A stretch of DNA of 64,000 bases from Streptantibioticus rubrisoli (lineage in GTDB: Bacteria > Actinomycetota > Actinomycetes > Streptomycetales > Streptomycetaceae): NCBI RefSeq assembly GCF_024436055.1, contig NZ_JANFNH010000003.1, forward strand, positions 124,001 to 188,000, given 5' to 3'. Shown piece by piece: positions 1-8,441 of this stretch. Made by a program: the position numbers and the translations under genes. Below the pieces are notes generated by a model, which searched no databases, was not told where the DNA came from, and saw nothing but the letters and a program-made list of their open reading frames with translations. Each line of letters begins with the position of its first letter. Positions within the stretch are counted from its first letter, which is position 1.

Positions 1-2
1 AC

Positions 3-236
3 GACGCGGTCGAACTGCTCGCCCGGTGCGAGCGGGTGGTCCGTACCCCACAGGTGCACGCCACGCTTCCGGACCGGACGCTGGTGCTCGGCAGCCCCGT
101 CGCCGACCGGCCGCCGGCCCGGCTGACCGCCGATGTCGCCGCGCTGGTGCGGCTGTACACCGGTCGGCCGGTGGCTGCCGACAGCTACCGCCTGATCGGT
201 GCCCGGCCAGCCGAACTGGTCAGCGCGGAATGGTAG
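3..236 (+). CDS. C-terminal part of an unrecognised protein (5' end outside window)
   Basis: An open frame runs in from the left edge and stops with TAG at 234-236; about 77 residues are visible. The segment contains the stretches TLVLGSPVADRPPARLTADV and LYTGRPVAADSYRLIG and ends in LVSAEW. I do not recognise the family. It lies 27 bases upstream of the MaoC gene on the same strand, so it is probably the preceding member of the same operon. No function is proposed. Confidence 0.55.
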   Translation, partial: DAVELLARCERVVRTPQVHATLPDRTLVLGSPVADRPPARLTADVAALVRLYTGRPVAADSYRLIGARPAELVSAEW

Positions 237-263
237 GGCAACCGACTCGTAACGGGGGAAAAC

Positions 264-707
264 ATGCTGTACCTGGAGGACTTTCACGTCGGCGATGTCT
301 TCGAACTGGGTGAGGTCAAGGTCACCGAGGACGAGATCATCAGCTTTGGACGCGCCTACGACCCGCAGGTGTTCCACACCGACCTGGAACGGGCCAAGGA
401 GTCGTCGTTCGGCGGCCTGGTGGCCAGCGGATGGCACACCGCCTCGCTGTTCATGCGGCGCTACGTCGAGGAGATCCTCAACCGCTCGGCCGGAGAGGGC
501 TCGCCTGGCGTGGACGAGATGAGGTTCCACCGGCCTGTTCGGCCCGGGGACGTCCTACAAGCCCGGCTGACCGTACTGGGCGTGGCCCCGATGCTGGGCC
601 GCCCGGGATCCGGGCTGGTCCGGCCCAGGTGCGAGCTCGTGGACGGCTCAGGAGCCGTCGTCTTCAGCATGGTCCTGCACAGCGTGTTCCGGCGCCGCGC
701 CAGTTGA
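264..707 (+). CDS. MaoC family (hotdog) dehydratase
   Basis: A 147-residue single hotdog-fold protein. The segment AYDPQVFHTDLERA followed by FGGLVASGWHT matches the hydratase-2 active-site region, with candidate catalytic Asp and His in YDPQVFH. Such enzymes hydrate or dehydrate enoyl-CoA or enoyl-ACP type substrates in the cytoplasm. The length is normal for a stand-alone MaoC protein. The start ATG follows a GGGGGA site. It is followed 56 bases later by a methyltransferase gene, and the block continues to 5283 on one strand, so a step in a small biosynthetic pathway is more likely than bulk fatty-acid oxidation. The substrate is not visible from sequence. Confidence 0.88.
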   Translation: MLYLEDFHVGDVFELGEVKVTEDEIISFGRAYDPQVFHTDLERAKESSFGGLVASGWHTASLFMRRYVEEILNRSAGEGSPGVDEMRFHRPVRPGDVLQARLTVLGVAPMLGRPGSGLVRPRCELVDGSGAVVFSMVLHSVFRRRAS

Positions 708-763
708 GCGCTGAGTCAAGGCAGTTCGGCGAATCCACAGACCAGAGGAAGGAGCGGCCGCGC

Positions 764-1621
764 ATGGAATCAGTGCGGCAGACAATGGAACCGGTCTCCA
801 GGACCGCGCAGTGGACGGCGGCTGCCCGCGCACTGGAGTCCGAGCGGGCGGACCGGATATTCGACGACCCGTACGCGCGGACGGTCGCCGGGGACACCGG
901 GTTCGATCTCCTGGAACGCTACCGCGGCTCCGCGGTGGTGCCGTTCGTCCTCGTGCGCACCCGGTACATGGACGACGCCGTGACCGCCACCGTGCGGGAG
1001 CGCGGCATCCGGCAAGTGGTACTGGTGGCGGCCGGAATGGACATGCGCGCCGTGCGGCTTTCCTGGCCGCCGGGTGTCACGCTTTACGAGATGGACCGCC
1101 CCGCGCTGCTGGACGCCAAAGCCGCACTGCTCGCCGACCACCCGTCGGCACCAACCGCCGTCGGCCACTGCGACCGCCGTACCGTGCCGGTGGACCTGGC
1201 CGCCGGGTGGCAGGACCAGCTACTGGCGGAAGGGTTCGTGCCCGGTCAGCCGACCCTGTGGGTGGCCGAGGGGCTCTTCTTCTTCCTGCCCGAGGACGTG
1301 GTGCGCCGCCTGCTGACCGGCCTGCGGGAGTTGTCCGCTCCCGGCTCCGTGCTGATCGGCGACATGACGAGCCGGGCCACCTTGACCAACCCGCTGGCCC
1401 GCGGCTTCCTGCGGGTGCTGGAGGACGACGGGAACCCCTGGCTCTTCGGCACCGACGGACCCGAGGAGTTCCTGTCCTCCTGCGGGTGGGCGGTCAACGA
1501 TCTGAAGCAACCGGGCGAGGACGGTGCCGACTTCGGGCGCTGGCCGCATCCGGTGCAGCCGCGTTCCGTGCCCAACGTGCCGCGCTCCTTCCTGTTCACC
1601 GCCGAGGTGGTGCCGGGGTGA
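764..1621 (+). CDS. class I SAM-dependent methyltransferase (leucine carboxyl methyltransferase-like, TIGR00027 type)
   Basis: A 285-residue protein with the layout of the putative O-methyltransferases common in actinomycetes: a helical N-terminus (IFDDPYARTVAG), a motif I-like VVLVAAGMDMRAVRL, the acidic strand end TLYEMDRP, and LWVAEGLFFFLPED. Members transfer methyl from S-adenosylmethionine to carboxyl or hydroxyl groups of small molecules. The ATG is chosen because a good AGGAAGGAG site lies 10 bases upstream. Its stop codon overlaps the GTG of the next gene (GTGA), so translation is likely coupled. The acceptor is unknown. Confidence 0.88.
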   Translation: MESVRQTMEPVSRTAQWTAAARALESERADRIFDDPYARTVAGDTGFDLLERYRGSAVVPFVLVRTRYMDDAVTATVRERGIRQVVLVAAGMDMRAVRLSWPPGVTLYEMDRPALLDAKAALLADHPSAPTAVGHCDRRTVPVDLAAGWQDQLLAEGFVPGQPTLWVAEGLFFFLPEDVVRRLLTGLRELSAPGSVLIGDMTSRATLTNPLARGFLRVLEDDGNPWLFGTDGPEEFLSSCGWAVNDLKQPGEDGADFGRWPHPVQPRSVPNVPRSFLFTAEVVPG

Positions 1622-2334
1622 GCGACGAGGCGACCGGTCCGGGAACACGCGTCCTGGCCATCGTCGCTCACCCCGACGACGCGGACTTCAAGGCGGGCGG
1701 CACCATCGCGTTGTGGACCGGCGCGGGCGCCCAGGTCAGCTACCTGGTGCTGACCGACGGCTCGGCGGGCGGGGAGGATCCGGCGGCGCCGCGCGAGCGG
1801 CTCGCCGCCGTACGGCAGCGGGAACAGCGGGCCGCCGCGGCGGCCCTCGGCGTGCGGGACGTGCACTTCCTCGGGCGCCTGGACGGGCAGTTGAGCGTCG
1901 ACGAAGCGTTGCGGCGGGACATCACGCGGGTGATCAGACAGGTCCGCCCGCACCGCGCGGTCATCCAGAGCCCGGAAATCAACTGGGGGTTCCTGCCGGA
2001 CCTGCATCCCGATCACCGCGCCGCCGGTGAGGCGGCGCTGGCCGCTCTCTATCCTGATGCCCGCAACCCACGGGCCTTCCCCGAGCTGATGCTCGACGAA
2101 GGCCTGCGGCCGTGGACCGTCTCGGAGATATGGGTGGTGGCTGGGCCCCGACCCAACACGTACATCGACGTGACCGGCACCTTCGACCGCAAACTGGCCG
2201 CTCTGCGCGCGCACGTCTCCCAGACGGCCCACCGGAGCCGCCTGGCTGACGAGGTCCGCTCCCAACTCGCCCAGCAGGCAGCCACGGGCGGACTGGGGGA
2301 GGGCAGGCTGGCCGAGGCGTTCCAGGTGATCTGA
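1618..2334 (+). CDS. PIG-L (LmbE-like) family deacetylase
   Basis: A 238-residue zinc-dependent N-deacetylase-like protein. The metal-binding motif VAHPDDADF near residue 15 and the later LHPDHRAAG carry the His/Asp ligands typical of GlcNAc-PI, mycothiol and antibiotic-sugar deacetylases. The GTG start overlaps the methyltransferase stop. The pairing with a methyltransferase and exporter is more like natural-product tailoring than mycothiol synthesis, since MshB normally stands with other mycothiol genes. The substrate is inferred only as an N-acyl amino compound. Confidence 0.9.
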   Translation: MSDEATGPGTRVLAIVAHPDDADFKAGGTIALWTGAGAQVSYLVLTDGSAGGEDPAAPRERLAAVRQREQRAAAAALGVRDVHFLGRLDGQLSVDEALRRDITRVIRQVRPHRAVIQSPEINWGFLPDLHPDHRAAGEAALAALYPDARNPRAFPELMLDEGLRPWTVSEIWVVAGPRPNTYIDVTGTFDRKLAALRAHVSQTAHRSRLADEVRSQLAQQAATGGLGEGRLAEAFQVI

Positions 2335-2395
2335 CCCGCTCCCAAGCGGTGGCCGTCCACGGCCCCGTTTCGCACCGTCCGCTGAGGAGGACCCA

Positions 2396-3346
2396 TTGCC
2401 ACCGTTAAAACTGCTCGGCGGCGTCCTGGTGATGGCGATCTGGGGAGTCAACTTCGCCACCACTGACATCGGGTTGAAATCGTTCGATCCGTATCTGCTG
2501 GCCTCGCTGCGGTTCGTGCTCGCCGCTCTGCCCTGGGCCTTCGTCTTCAAACGCCCGCAGGTGCCGTGGCGGTACATCGTGCTGTATGGCCTCTTCTTCG
2601 GCGTCGGCCAGTTCGGTCTGCTCTTCGCCGGTATGCACTTGGGCTTCTCCGCCGGTCTGGCCTCGACGGTGATGCAGCTTCAGGCGTTCTGGACGATCGG
2701 CTTCGCGGCGGCGATGCTGGGCGAGCGGATCATTCCGCGTCAGCTACTCGGTGTCGCGGTGGCCGCGGTCGGCGTCGCGCTGGTCGCGGGGGTCAAGGAC
2801 GGCTCGGTCACGGCGATCGGCACGGTGCTGGTGGTCGGCGCGTCCATCTCGTGGGCGCTGGCCAACATCGTCATCAAGAAGGCACAGCCCGGTGACGCCC
2901 TCGCCTTCACGGTGTGGGCCAGCCTCATCCCGCCGGTACCGCTTTTCCTCATCTCCCTCGGCATGGGTGGCTGGCACACCGTGGTGCAGTCGTTCACCGG
3001 CATGACATGGGGGGCTGTCGGATCCCTGGCGTTCATGGTCTACCCGAGCATGCTCTTCGGCTTCTCGCTCTGGGGCTACCTGCTGCGCAACTACCGCACC
3101 TCGCGGGTGGCTCCGCTCACCCTGCTGGTACCGATCTTCGGCATGGCCAGCTCCGTGCTGCTGCTCGGCGAGCGGCTGGGGGCGCTGAAGGTGGCGGCGA
3201 TCGTGCTGGTGCTCCTGGGGCTTGGGGTCAACCAGTTCGACCCCCTGGGCAGACTCCAGGCCAGGTGGGCGCGGCGCAAGGCCATACCCATCCCAGACGA
3301 GGTGTCAGATACCGGACCGGCCCCGAGCCCAGTGAAAGGGAGCTGA
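2396..3346 (+). CDS. EamA/DMT family transporter
   Basis: A 316-residue membrane protein with about ten hydrophobic segments arranged as two EamA repeats; MAIWGVNFATTDIGLKS at the N-terminus and LLGERLGALKVAAIVLVLLG near the end are typical. EamA proteins export amino acids and other small metabolites across the cytoplasmic membrane. The start is TTG behind a strong GAGGAGGA site. Codon 4 is TTA (2405-2407), a rare leucine codon in streptomycetes that makes translation depend on the bldA tRNA. It lies 61 bases after the deacetylase gene and 6 bases before the PPC gene, so it may export or give resistance to the product of this operon. Confidence 0.9.
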   Translation: MPPLKLLGGVLVMAIWGVNFATTDIGLKSFDPYLLASLRFVLAALPWAFVFKRPQVPWRYIVLYGLFFGVGQFGLLFAGMHLGFSAGLASTVMQLQAFWTIGFAAAMLGERIIPRQLLGVAVAAVGVALVAGVKDGSVTAIGTVLVVGASISWALANIVIKKAQPGDALAFTVWASLIPPVPLFLISLGMGGWHTVVQSFTGMTWGAVGSLAFMVYPSMLFGFSLWGYLLRNYRTSRVAPLTLLVPIFGMASSVLLLGERLGALKVAAIVLVLLGLGVNQFDPLGRLQARWARRKAIPIPDEVSDTGPAPSPVKGS

Positions 3347-3352
3347 CCTGCC

Positions 3353-3805
3353 ATGCGTTACCAGGCCCTGCATGACGAGAACAGTACGGCGCCGCGGCGG
3401 TTCGCCGTCGTGCTGGAGGTGGGCGAGGAGGTGCTCCCCGCGCTGGAGAGGTTCGCCGAGGAGCACAAGGTGACCGCCGCGTCGTTCACCGGGATCGGCG
3501 CGTTCGCTTCGGCCTCGTTGTCGCTGTTCGACCCGGACGGCAAGAGCCATGTGCCGATCCCGGTCACCGAGCACACCGAGGTACTGGCCCTGACCGGGAA
3601 CATCGCGCTGCGGGACGGGCGCCCCTCGGTCCATATGCACGCCGTGCTGGGCCGCCGGGACGGTACGACGATCGGCGGACACGTCCAGGGGGCGGTTGTC
3701 CGCCCCACTCTGGAGGTGATGGTCACCGCCTTTCCCGCCACGTTGACCAGGCGGCTCGACGCCACCCTCGGCCTTCCGGTCATCGTGCCGGAGACGGAGG
3801 CGTAG
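3353..3805 (+). CDS. PPC/DUF296 domain protein
   Basis: A 150-residue single-domain protein of the PPC (DUF296) fold. The conserved stretch VHMHAVLGRRDG followed by GGHVQGAVV contains the His residues that line the presumed metal or ligand pocket. Bacterial PPC proteins are trimeric and are often labelled DNA-binding by analogy with plant AT-hook proteins, but no AT-hook is visible here and a role in small-molecule chemistry is equally possible. It sits between an exporter and an FAD enzyme with gaps of 6 and 5 bases, so it is cotranscribed with them. Confidence 0.85.
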   Translation: MRYQALHDENSTAPRRFAVVLEVGEEVLPALERFAEEHKVTAASFTGIGAFASASLSLFDPDGKSHVPIPVTEHTEVLALTGNIALRDGRPSVHMHAVLGRRDGTTIGGHVQGAVVRPTLEVMVTAFPATLTRRLDATLGLPVIVPETEA

Positions 3806-3810
3806 CCGGT

Positions 3811-5283
3811 ATGCGCGTGGCGGTGATCGGTGGCGGGGCCGCGGCCGTCAGCCTGCTGGACAGCATGCTGCGCACCGTGGATGACGGGCGGACGCGGTGG
3901 GACATCACCTTGTACGAGGGGGCGCCCGACCTCGCGACCGGCCGCGCCTACCGACCGGACCTCGACTGCGCCCTGGTGAACCGCGAGGCCGGGTACATGT
4001 CCATACGCTGCCACGAACGCGACCACTTCCTTCGCTGGCTGCGTGCCGAGCCGCGCTACCGGCACACCCAGCACGCCGCACTGCCGGTCGACGCCTTCGT
4101 GCCGCGGCGGATCTACGGCGAGTACCTGGTCAGTCAGCTCGCCAGGTGCCGTGGCGAGGCGGAGCGGCGCGGCTGGACGGTGTCGGTGGTCCGTGAGTTC
4201 GCCTTGGAGGCGAAGGCGTCCGACTCGGAGATCCTGATCCGCACCGCCGATGGCGTCCGCTACGCCGACCGCCTCGTCCTCTGCCTGGGCGCGGGCTCCC
4301 CCGCCGACCCGTACCGCCTGGTGGGCGCGCCGGGCTTCCACCCCGACCCGTACCCGCTGCGCACGGTGCTGCCCCGGATCGGACAGGACGCCCGGGTACT
4401 GGTGCTCGGCACCGGCCTTTCGGGGGTCGACGTCGCCCTCGGCCTGCTACGCACCGGTCACCGCGGACCGGTCACCATGGCCTCCCGGCACGGCGTGCTG
4501 CCCGGCGTGCGGGCCGTGCAACGCGCCTACCAGTTACGGCGGTTGACCCCGCGGACCGTGGGTCGACGGGTGGCGGAGCACGGCTCGCTGCGGTTACGGG
4601 ACTTCCTCGACCTGCTGCGCGCGGAACTCACCGAGGCCGGGGCGGACATCGCCGAGGCGACCGCACGCCGCGCGGCGCACGAGTGGCTACGCGCGGACCT
4701 CGCGCGGCTGGACGACAACCCGTACCAGACGATCGCCACCAGCGCGCTGCACCAGGTGCGCGAAAGCGTGTGGTCCGGCTTCGGTGACGCCGACCGTCGG
4801 CGCTTTCTGCGGCGCGTCCACCCGTATGCCAAACCGCTGTTCAACCCGATGCCGCCGTCGACGGCGCGCGCCCTGCTCGCCGCCATGGACAGCGGACAGT
4901 TGGAGGTCCGCTCGGACCTGACGGCAGTGGTCCCAGCGACCGGCGGCGGGTTCTGGCTGGACAGCGGGCGTGGGCGCCGAAGGGTGGACGGGGTGGTGGA
5001 CGCGACCCGGTCCGGGCTGGCCACCACGGGCACCAAGGCCGAGCCGCTGCTGGAATCCCTGGTCAACTCGGGCCTGGCGATGCGCAATCCGTACGGCGGC
5101 CTGCGCGTCGACACGGCCACCAACGCGCTCCACTCGCCGGTTCCGGGCGAAGTCACCCGCTGCTACGCCCTCGGCGACATCACCTCCGGCGACCTGTTCT
5201 ACGCCGGAAGCATGTACATGATCAACGTCCGGGCAGATGTGATCAGCCGAGCACTGGCCGACTCCGCCTCGCACGACGAGTGA
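3811..5283 (+). CDS. FAD/NAD(P)-binding protein (NAD_binding_9-like oxidoreductase)
   Basis: A 490-residue protein beginning with the dinucleotide-binding MRVAVIGGGAAAVSLLDSML. A second nucleotide-binding motif, VLVLGTGLSGVDVALGLL, lies near residue 200, and YALGDITSGDLFYAG near the end matches the FAD-contacting C-terminal region. The layout resembles the flavoproteins annotated only as FAD/NAD(P)-binding, some of which are amine or amino-acid N-oxidising enzymes. Two TTA codons (4534-4536 and 4594-4596) are present, so translation should depend on bldA tRNA. It is the last gene of the block. The reaction is unassigned. Confidence 0.85.
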   Translation: MRVAVIGGGAAAVSLLDSMLRTVDDGRTRWDITLYEGAPDLATGRAYRPDLDCALVNREAGYMSIRCHERDHFLRWLRAEPRYRHTQHAALPVDAFVPRRIYGEYLVSQLARCRGEAERRGWTVSVVREFALEAKASDSEILIRTADGVRYADRLVLCLGAGSPADPYRLVGAPGFHPDPYPLRTVLPRIGQDARVLVLGTGLSGVDVALGLLRTGHRGPVTMASRHGVLPGVRAVQRAYQLRRLTPRTVGRRVAEHGSLRLRDFLDLLRAELTEAGADIAEATARRAAHEWLRADLARLDDNPYQTIATSALHQVRESVWSGFGDADRRRFLRRVHPYAKPLFNPMPPSTARALLAAMDSGQLEVRSDLTAVVPATGGGFWLDSGRGRRRVDGVVDATRSGLATTGTKAEPLLESLVNSGLAMRNPYGGLRVDTATNALHSPVPGEVTRCYALGDITSGDLFYAGSMYMINVRADVISRALADSASHDE

Positions 5284-5368
5284 ACCAGGTCGGGCCCCGC
5301 GCCCAATGCGACTTCGCGGCAAGGTCGTTCACTTCGTACCGGCCCACCCGCCACTGCGCTGCGAAACA

Positions 5369-5923
5369 ATGGCGGCCGTGAACGACACGGTCGCGGTCGC
5401 CCTGATCACCTCTTTGTCCACGCTGTCCGCCGCGGGCTTGGCAGGTTCGGTCGCGGCCTGGACCACCAGACGGCAACTGTCGCACCAGGCCCGACTGGCT
5501 CGCGAGGAGCGCGCCGAGCAGCGTGCGACAGCGTTCAGGCAGCTGCGCCGTGAGGCCTATGAGCGCTTTCTGAGTCAGGCTGACGCGGCCTACCGGGTGC
5601 TGGACGAGGGGTGGTTCGCGCGACCGTTCGCCGAGTCGCCACGCTGGGAGGCGGGGTTTGCCGCACGTCGGGCGCTCGATGAGGCCTACGTTCGGGTGCG
5701 GCTGGTGGGTCCGGAGGATGTCGCGGAACAGGGGGCCCGGGTGGTGCGGGGGATAGGGGAAGAGTTCCGCTCGCACGCGCGGATCGTGGCTGCTCACCCG
5801 CAGGCTGCGGACTGCGCCGCCGAACTCGACCCCTCGGCCAGACCGCAGGCGCTCCGCGTTCGCTTCACCACCAGTGGCGACTTCGTCGCCGCCGCGCGCC
5901 ACGCACTCGAAGGCGAGCCGTGA
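5369..5923 (+). CDS. hypothetical protein with one N-terminal membrane segment
   Basis: A 184-residue protein. Residues about 5-28 form a hydrophobic segment (VAVALITSLSTLSAAGLAGS) followed by charged TTRRQLSHQARLAREERAEQR, which suggests one membrane anchor and a cytoplasmic helical or coiled-coil domain. The ATG at 5369 is preferred over an upstream in-frame start at 5306 because it places the hydrophobic stretch at the N-terminus. I do not recognise a functional family. It is probably not part of the preceding operon. Confidence 0.6.
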   Translation: MAAVNDTVAVALITSLSTLSAAGLAGSVAAWTTRRQLSHQARLAREERAEQRATAFRQLRREAYERFLSQADAAYRVLDEGWFARPFAESPRWEAGFAARRALDEAYVRVRLVGPEDVAEQGARVVRGIGEEFRSHARIVAAHPQAADCAAELDPSARPQALRVRFTTSGDFVAAARHALEGEP

Positions 5924-6046
5924 CAAGTCACCGGCGCGGCTGGGCCAGGACGATCTCCCAGGCGCTGATCGCGTTGCCGTACTACCGCGAGTCGAACCCG
6001 GCGGTGCTGGCAGGGTTGCGGTGCCCGAACCGTTGCGGTCAGAACG

Positions 6047-7249
6047 CTACGGGTTGATGCCGTCGTACTGGAGCACCCGGTACGGCGACTGGCCCTGCTG
6101 GCCGTTCCACTGGGAGACGATCAGGGTCAGCGATGTGGCGCTGGCGCTGCCCGGGTGGATGTAACCGCCGTAGAGGTAGGGGAGTTGGGGCTTGCCCCAG
6201 TGGGTCGCGGGCCAGGTGTTGTTGCCGGTGATCTGCACCTTGGGCGCGGTCCACACGGCGTCGGGGCGCGGTGCGGTGCGGGTGCGGATCGAGTAGTCGG
6301 TCACGTCGAAGTAGCTCATGCAGTAGGTGTCACCGATGCGCTTGACGGAGAACTCGCCGATGGTGTTCCCCGTCAGGATCGGCGATGGCGCGGCCGAGGT
6401 GGTCCACTGCCAGGAGCCGTTCACATAGGCCCAGTTCTGCTGGGCGCCGAAGTTGCCGTCGCGGAACTCGTCCGGCTGGATGCGGAACAGTTGGATCGCC
6501 CCGCCGTCGGCCGTGTTCCGGTGACTTCCGTTCCACCGCTTGGAGAAGACGTACAGCCAGCCGTCGGGGTCGATGCCCGCGAACGACCACATGCCGTACA
6601 TGGACTGGTTCACCCCCTGAGTGTCACCGGCCCAGTGGTAGGGGTAGTCGTTCCAGGTCACGCCGTAGTCGTCGGAGTAGGCCACACCGGACATCAGCGA
6701 ACCGTCGTAGCCGGCGGGCGGCCCCCAGACGGCCACGGACGTGTACTGGATGTAGGTGCGGCCGCCGAACTCGATGCAGTCGTTCGGAATCCGGCTGACC
6801 TCGAAGCCGTACCCGTTGTCCGCGTTGTGCCGGTAGTCGAACAACTGACGCGCACCGCCGCCGGTGGGCATGGCCCAGGTGAACGAGATCGGTGCCCCGC
6901 CGGAGGAGTCGAAGCGGTCCTGGCACAGCATCACCGGTGACCCGAGGTACTCACCGCTCTGCCCGGATCCCGTCCAGGAGTCACCGAAGACATAGCCCCA
7001 ACTGCCATCGTGCTCGCGGTAGTACGGAATGGCCAGGTCACCCGAGCCGAGCCCCTGGCCGCTCGCCGAGTCACCTGGCCGGTCGCACAGCGGTGTACCG
7101 CCTTGCGCCAGCGGCGCCACGCGCGCGCGAGAGGCCGCGGCGGCGGGCGCGGTGCCGAGCACGCTCGCGCCCAGCGCAACGCCCGCCCCGGCTTTGAGCA
7201 GCGATCGGCGGCTGGCCGATGGGCGGTCCGGCCGCGAGGTGTTGGTCAT
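6047..7249 (-). CDS. Tat-exported DUF4185 domain protein
   Basis: A 400-residue protein with a clear twin-arginine signal (SASRRSLLKAGAGVALGASV, cleavage likely after PAAAA). The mature part has the feel of a five-bladed propeller glycosidase-like or sugar-binding protein of the DUF4185 family, with YVFGDSWTGSG, YSDDYGVTWNDYP and YVFSKRWNG. The ATG has a GGAGGA site 7 bases upstream. It is the last of three minus-strand genes for exported proteins separated by about 40 bases, so the three are probably one secretion operon. Members of the family are suspected to act on extracellular glycans; the exact activity is unknown. Confidence 0.82.
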   Translation of the reverse strand: MTNTSRPDRPSASRRSLLKAGAGVALGASVLGTAPAAAASRARVAPLAQGGTPLCDRPGDSASGQGLGSGDLAIPYYREHDGSWGYVFGDSWTGSGQSGEYLGSPVMLCQDRFDSSGGAPISFTWAMPTGGGARQLFDYRHNADNGYGFEVSRIPNDCIEFGGRTYIQYTSVAVWGPPAGYDGSLMSGVAYSDDYGVTWNDYPYHWAGDTQGVNQSMYGMWSFAGIDPDGWLYVFSKRWNGSHRNTADGGAIQLFRIQPDEFRDGNFGAQQNWAYVNGSWQWTTSAAPSPILTGNTIGEFSVKRIGDTYCMSYFDVTDYSIRTRTAPRPDAVWTAPKVQITGNNTWPATHWGKPQLPYLYGGYIHPGSASATSLTLIVSQWNGQQGQSPYRVLQYDGINP

Positions 7250-7292
7250 CGATCGATCCTCCAGATGTGCGGGCTGCCTGCCGTTGCCGGGG

Positions 7293-8402
7293 TCAGCTGC
7301 TGGTGGTGCCGAACGCGGTGCGCAGATGGGTCATGTAGTCGGCGACGGCCGGAGCCCAGCACCCGTAGTTGTGGCCGCCGTCGCAGGAGGAGGCGAGCGT
7401 CGAGCCGTCGCCGTAGTCGACCAGGCGGCTGGGGTAACCGAGCTTGTCCAGGCCGGACTTGACGTTCTTGCTGGCGATCTCGGTGAAGTGGTCGATGGGA
7501 CCCCGGTTGCCGGTGTAGAGCGTCACATCGACTCCGGCGAGCCTGGCCAGGTTGCCCGCCGCGGCCGGGTTGACTTCGTTCCAGACGCGATCCGCGTTGA
7601 ACACCGGGTACGGGGAGCCGAAGATGGCATCGCTGTCGACGTATGGGCCGTAACCGGTGCACCGGCCGGAGCCGGAGGCGCTGGAGGTGCTGACGGCACA
7701 CCACGCGCCGGTGGCGTTGAGTTCGGTGGCCAGAACCGCGCCGCGCACCGCGGCCATGCCGAAGTCGACACCGCCGGACAGCGAGGCGACGTGCCCGAAC
7801 AGGTCGGAGTGGAACTCGGCGTAGTGCAGTGCGCCGTAGCCACCCATCGACACACCGACCACGGCCCGGTGGGCCCGGTCGGGAATCGTGCGCAGGTTGG
7901 CGTCGATGAACGGGACGACCTGGTCGATGTGGAACGTCTCCCAGTTCGCCGCGCCCTCAGCGGTGTTCTGCATCAGCCAGTCGGCATACCAGCCCTTCAG
8001 CCCGCCGTCCGGCACCACGGTGATGGCCGAGTCGGAGTGCAGGGCGGGGGCCGCCGCGGCGTCGTCCACCGTGCCGCCACCGCCGTGCAGGAAGTACACC
8101 ACCGGCCACCGCCTGCCGGGGTCGGCCGCGTAGTCACGGGGCAGGAAGACGCGGATCTTGTGCTGGCCGGAGAGTTGTTTGGTGGTCACGGTGATGGTGA
8201 AGTCGGTGTCGGAGTGCACCTCGGTGGCGCCGTCGACCCGGGTAAGGCCGTAGCCGTCGGTGAACCCGGGGATCGCGGGGGTGGCGGCGGGTGCGGCGGG
8301 ACCGGCGAACACGGTCAGCGCGGCAGTCGCCGCGGTGGCGGCCGCGGCCACCTTGGCGCGTACCGTGGCGCGGCTTCGCGCGGCGGACGACGGTGGTCTC
8401 AT
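7293..8402 (-). CDS. secreted esterase of the antigen 85 / esterase D-like alpha/beta hydrolase family
   Basis: A 369-residue protein with an N-terminal signal peptide (hydrophobic Ala-rich stretch ending near residue 42). The catalytic domain shows VVYFLHGGGG as the oxyanion strand and VVGVSMGGYGALH with the nucleophile Ser185. A His near the end, in CDGGHNYGCW, is the likely base. I chose the ATG at 8402 because a GGCAGGAG site precedes it; the in-frame TTG at 8420 has none. Likely an extracellular carboxylesterase or acyltransferase. It stands between a protease and a DUF4185 gene in one operon. Confidence 0.85.
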   Translation of the reverse strand: MRPPSSAARSRATVRAKVAAAATAATAALTVFAGPAAPAATPAIPGFTDGYGLTRVDGATEVHSDTDFTITVTTKQLSGQHKIRVFLPRDYAADPGRRWPVVYFLHGGGGTVDDAAAAPALHSDSAITVVPDGGLKGWYADWLMQNTAEGAANWETFHIDQVVPFIDANLRTIPDRAHRAVVGVSMGGYGALHYAEFHSDLFGHVASLSGGVDFGMAAVRGAVLATELNATGAWCAVSTSSASGSGRCTGYGPYVDSDAIFGSPYPVFNADRVWNEVNPAAAGNLARLAGVDVTLYTGNRGPIDHFTEIASKNVKSGLDKLGYPSRLVDYGDGSTLASSCDGGHNYGCWAPAVADYMTHLRTAFGTTSS

Positions 8403-8441
8403 GAGACGGTCTCCTGCCAAGTCGGGTGTGGTGTCTGGTGG

